Assembly (NCBI RefSeq): GCF_014191055.1
Contig: NZ_JACHWB010000002.1
Span: 372,001-436,000, forward strand
Direction of reading: 5' to 3'
DNA: 64,000 nt
Source of the DNA: Microvirga lupini
Lineage (GTDB): Bacteria > Pseudomonadota > Alphaproteobacteria > Rhizobiales > Beijerinckiaceae
The notes beneath the pieces are model-generated. The model was not told where the DNA came from and searched no databases. It saw only the letters and a program-made list of their open reading frames with translations. Both the position numbers and the translations under genes were made by a program. Positions 61,306 to 64,000 of the stretch are shown here, in pieces (positions within the stretch are counted from its first letter, which is position 1; every line of letters starts with the position of its first letter).

Positions 61306-61947
61306 ATGCCTGTCGAGATCGAGCGCAAATTCCTGGTCACGAGCGATGAATGGCGCAAGCCGGAACCTGGCCAGCGCTACCTCCAGGGATACCTCTGCAA
61401 GGGTGAGGTCACTGTTCGGGTTCGGTGCGGCGCGGCTCGTGGCTTCCTCACCATCAAGGGAGGTGGCACCGGCGGAGTCCGGCCCGAATTCAATTACGAG
61501 ATCCCCCTGGACGAAGCGGAGGAAATGCTCAAGCTCTGCGGCCGCCCGCTGATCGAGAAGGTGCGCCACGAAGTTTTGCACGCCGGCAATGTCTGGCAGG
61601 TGGATGAGTTCGCCGGCGAGAATGCGGGCCTCGTCCTCGCCGAGGTTGAGCTCCGTCATCCTGACGAAGCGGTGATGCTACCTGAGTGGGTCGGCGCGGA
61701 AGTGACGTCGGATGAGCGTTACCGCAACTCGCGCCTCGCCGATGCGCCGCAAGGGAGCCGCTTGAGCAGACAGCCGCCGGAGCAAGGTCCTGCCTGGAAT
61801 GAGCAGGCCGGGTGCGCCGCCGCTTCAATGCGGACGTCGGAGGATATTGCTCGGACCATGACGAGATCGACCGAACAGGATGAGGCGGGCGGAGCTCCTG
61901 CTCCGGGACAGTGGCAGGACGCCCAAAAGGAGGACAGTACCCCATGA
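61306..61947 (+). CDS. CYTH-domain triphosphatase-like protein
   Basis: 213 residues from ATG 61306 (GAAGAGG upstream; a TTG at 61300 is also in frame). MPVEIERKFLV contains the ExExK triphosphate-binding motif; further basic/acidic strand pairs (TVRVRCGAARGFLTIKG, VWQVDEFAGENAGLVLAEVE) fill the triphosphate tunnel. CYTH proteins hydrolyse tripolyphosphate or act as class IV adenylyl cyclases. Being next to PPK2, polyphosphate chemistry is likelier. The C-terminal 60 residues are a disordered extension. Its stop overlaps the next ATG. Confidence 0.85.
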   Translation: MPVEIERKFLVTSDEWRKPEPGQRYLQGYLCKGEVTVRVRCGAARGFLTIKGGGTGGVRPEFNYEIPLDEAEEMLKLCGRPLIEKVRHEVLHAGNVWQVDEFAGENAGLVLAEVELRHPDEAVMLPEWVGAEVTSDERYRNSRLADAPQGSRLSRQPPEQGPAWNEQAGCAAASMRTSEDIARTMTRSTEQDEAGGAPAPGQWQDAQKEDSTP

Positions 61948-62282
61948 AGCGGAAGACAGACTCAAAGAACGAGATGAAGCTTCAGGAACTGACGGCCAAG
62001 GCCCTTCGCCGCGGCGATAAGTTGGCGAACACGTTGCGCAAGCTGGTGGCCAAGAGCGATCCGAACGATGCTTCCATCAAACCTCTCCTGAAGGAACTGG
62101 AAAAGGCGTTGCCGCGGCTGCACCGGCTCGCGGACCAGCAGGAACACCTTTCGACCGGCCAAGGGGAAAGGCGTATTCAAAAGGTTTCTGCGAAGGCCGG
62201 GCATGAGCACGCGGCTGCGTCGAAATCGAGGAGTGGGAAGGTCAAGCGGCAGCCAGCCTCCGCCCTGGCGGGTGCGGAATAG
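61944..62282 (+). CDS. Small basic helical protein
   Basis: 112 residues from ATG 61944, overlapping the CYTH stop (ATGA) and preceded by AAGGAGGA. Very basic (Lys-rich start MKRKTDSKNEMKLQ), helical in the middle (LRKLVAKSDPNDASIKPLLK), and ending in a disordered Lys/Ala/Ser tail. The basic character would suit binding of polyphosphate or nucleic acid, but this is speculation; no family recognised. Confidence 0.6.
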   Translation: MKRKTDSKNEMKLQELTAKALRRGDKLANTLRKLVAKSDPNDASIKPLLKELEKALPRLHRLADQQEHLSTGQGERRIQKVSAKAGHEHAAASKSRSGKVKRQPASALAGAE

Positions 62283-62450
62283 CGGCGGGTATGAGCCCTG
62301 GGCTTCTGCCCTGTGTTCACTGACGCTCTGGGTTCTTCACAAGACTATCCTGCTCCCGAGCGGCGAACTCATCTATGAGACCCTATGCCGGGGTGGCAAC
62401 GCGCATTAGAGCGTCTGCACTACGCGGATCGCCTGCTTGCTCATGATCAC

Positions 62451-64000
62451 TCAGCGACGACCGCCGCCACGGCCTCCGCCTCGGAAGCCACCGCCGCCGC
62501 CGCCGCCGAATCCGCCTCGCGGCGCGAAGCTGCGTTGGGGCGCAAAGGATGCTGGCGACCGGGAGAACTGCGCCGACGGTGACTGGAAGGCCTGCCGGCT
62601 GGCGATCTGGCGCTGATTCCCAAGGTTTCGCGCCTGGGCGTCCCGCATCAGGTTCGAGGGCAGCTGCTGGCTGACCGCCGGACGCTGCGCGGGTTTCTGC
62701 GCGACAGGACGGGGTTTTGCCGCAGGGCGCTGCTGCGCCGCCTGGCGCTCCCCTGTCGTTGAACGTTGTTGAGCAGGGCGTTGCTGCGCAGCTGGCCGTT
62801 CTTGGGCTGCTGTCCGCTCCTGCCCTGGCGAGCGGGACGATGCTGATGGTCGCTGCTGGGCTGGGGGGCGCTGCTGCGCCTGACGCTCGCCGGCCGGGCG
62901 TTGCGCCGCCCGCTCCTGCGCACGCTCGCGGCTGGGACCGCCTTCGACGCGGTCACGGCGTGTCTGCTCGCCGTCGGCAGTCAGACGCTGGCCAAGAGCC
63001 GCGCCCGCTGCACCGGCCGCGCCTGCTCCCGCGAGCTGCCCCAGGCGCTCCCCTGCACCCCGCTCCTGCAGCCGCTCCCGCCCCTCCGGCGAGAGGCCTT
63101 CCCGTCCTTCGCCGCGCTGGAGCAGATCTCCGCGCTCCGGCCGCTGCACATCCTGCCAGCCGCCATCCCAGCGTTGCCATCCATCACCAGAGTTGCGGTA
63201 GACGTTGCCGTCCCGGCCCGCATAGATGTCACCGCGCCGGCCCTCGCGGACGAAGCCCTGTCCATTCGACGTGTTCCAGCGCAGCGACGAGCCTCCAATG
63301 GCAGTATCCCGCGCCGTCGCCCGAGCCCACTCGGATCCACGCCGGACCCCGGCCGACTTCCACGCGCCGTAGACGTTGCGGCCGCCGGCGACGAAACCGC
63401 CTGCGTCCGTTCGTGGATTGTAGGCACCAACGAAACCGGCCGATCCCCGCGGCCCCCAGGCAGCCCCTGCACGCCCATACGTGCCGGTGACCGGGCTCCA
63501 GGCCCGCACTCCCGCAATGCCCCTGTAGGGGCCGTATCCATAGCCGTAGCGGCCGTACATGCCCCGGATCGGATTGTAGTAGGCCGCGAGGCCCCAAGTG
63601 ACCGGGCGCGGGTAGTAGATCGGATAGCCATAGCCCGGCCAGCTGTACCAGTACGGCGGGTAATACCAGCCGGTGCCGTAGACGTAGGTGCCCCAGGCCA
63701 GGTAGCCGGAAAGATAGCCCATGGTGTAGCCGTACCAGACCGCACTTGGCTCAGTGTCGTACACGCGGACATAGGTGACGTTGTAAACCGGCGAGGACGG
63801 TGGGATCGTGTATATGGCGTCCGGCACAGCGCGGGCGAGTTGCCAGGGGCCGTTCGGGCTGTCAGCCACGAACCAGACGCCGTCCTGGAGCAGGAAGTAC
63901 TGCTCACCGACCTTGATCACTGTGTCGGTCGTGTTGGTGGCGTAGGAGAGATCGGTCGTCTCGATAGGAGCGAACTGGGCATCGCCCGCATAAGCCACCG
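62451..64000 (-). CDS. Large Tyr/Gly- and Gln/Arg/Pro-rich protein, 5' end outside window
   Basis: At least 516 codons; the gene continues beyond the right edge, so start and any signal peptide are not seen. First about 190 residues: GVWFVADSPNGPWQLARAVPDA and many Tyr/Gly/Trp repeats (YGYPIYYPRPV), like proteins annotated carbohydrate-binding family V/XII in Bradyrhizobium. Then a GNVYRNSGDGWQRWDGGWQ segment, then about 200 residues of QQRPA/AQERPA low-complexity repeats and a Gly/Arg-rich end (GFGGGGGGGFRGG). Probably exported or surface-linked. Function unknown. Confidence 0.7.
   Translation of the reverse strand, partial: VAYAGDAQFAPIETTDLSYATNTTDTVIKVGEQYFLLQDGVWFVADSPNGPWQLARAVPDAIYTIPPSSPVYNVTYVRVYDTEPSAVWYGYTMGYLSGYLAWGTYVYGTGWYYPPYWYSWPGYGYPIYYPRPVTWGLAAYYNPIRGMYGRYGYGYGPYRGIAGVRAWSPVTGTYGRAGAAWGPRGSAGFVGAYNPRTDAGGFVAGGRNVYGAWKSAGVRRGSEWARATARDTAIGGSSLRWNTSNGQGFVREGRRGDIYAGRDGNVYRNSGDGWQRWDGGWQDVQRPERGDLLQRGEGREGLSPEGRERLQERGAGERLGQLAGAGAAGAAGAALGQRLTADGEQTRRDRVEGGPSRERAQERAAQRPAGERQAQQRPPAQQRPSASSRSPGQERTAAQERPAAQQRPAQQRSTTGERQAAQQRPAAKPRPVAQKPAQRPAVSQQLPSNLMRDAQARNLGNQRQIASRQAFQSPSAQFSRSPASFAPQRSFAPRGGFGGGGGGGFRGGGRGGGRR

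Overview
The window reads as chromosome or large replicon of a high-GC alphaproteobacterium of the order Hyphomicrobiales, most like Methylobacteriaceae (Microvirga-type). The clues are a DUF1476 protein, an alphaproteobacterial Omp2-type porin, a Thu/Gts-like sugar ABC system, a phasin, DUF3141 and many small signal-peptide proteins. This is inference from protein families; there is no rRNA or other decisive marker. I see no insertion sequence, phage or CRISPR array.

Left part, 1 to about 19.8 kb: ordinary metabolic cargo. (a) 1-5.1 kb, surface polysaccharide genes: a Wzt/Wzm-type ABC exporter (ATPase cut by the left edge), a nucleotide-sugar dehydrogenase, a family 2 glycosyltransferase and a phosphohexomutase. 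(b) 5.3-14.5 kb, a sugar uptake and oxidation locus: a LacI-type repressor and a Gfo/Idh dehydrogenase diverge from binding protein, two permeases, ATPase, TIM-barrel isomerase, second Gfo/Idh dehydrogenase and ThuA-like protein. A perfect 14-bp LacI-type palindrome lies in the divergent promoter region. (c) 14.6-19.0 kb, a taurine-type transporter (tauA-tauB-tauC) followed by a PLP-dependent decarboxylase. (d) tRNA-Gln(TTG) and tRNA-Pro(CGG) at 19.5-19.8 kb mark the border with a different kind of region.

Right part, about 20 to 64 kb: a dense stress, envelope and fermentation region. It holds pta-ackA, fabI, a DUF3141 hydrolase, phasin, an AI-2E-type permease, a HlyD protein, aquaporin Z, a large MscS channel, a Tat-signal L-serine dehydratase, pyruvate formate-lyase with its activase, an AspT-like exchanger, a porin, PPK2, SulP, a CYTH protein and many small secreted proteins. 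Serine deaminase, PFL, Pta and AckA would together turn serine into formate and acetate with ATP gain.

The main new observation is a shared DNA element. Thirteen intergenic sites between 20.6 and 58.5 kb each carry two 16-bp direct repeats (gene-sense GTCC-N6-GTCAAG) whose starts are exactly 21 bp apart. At twelve of them the element points at the next transcription unit on the same strand; at the thirteenth (58187) no convincing gene lies immediately downstream. In ten of the thirteen a TANNNT hexamer sits 17-20 bp downstream. Direct repeats of this spacing that run up to the -35 region are the known architecture of AraC/XylS-family activator sites. The same stretch encodes two full-length AraC-type paralogues, a third stand-alone AraC DNA-binding domain and a frameshifted AraC remnant. 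I infer a locally clustered AraC-type regulon joining fermentation, osmotic/envelope and polyphosphate functions.
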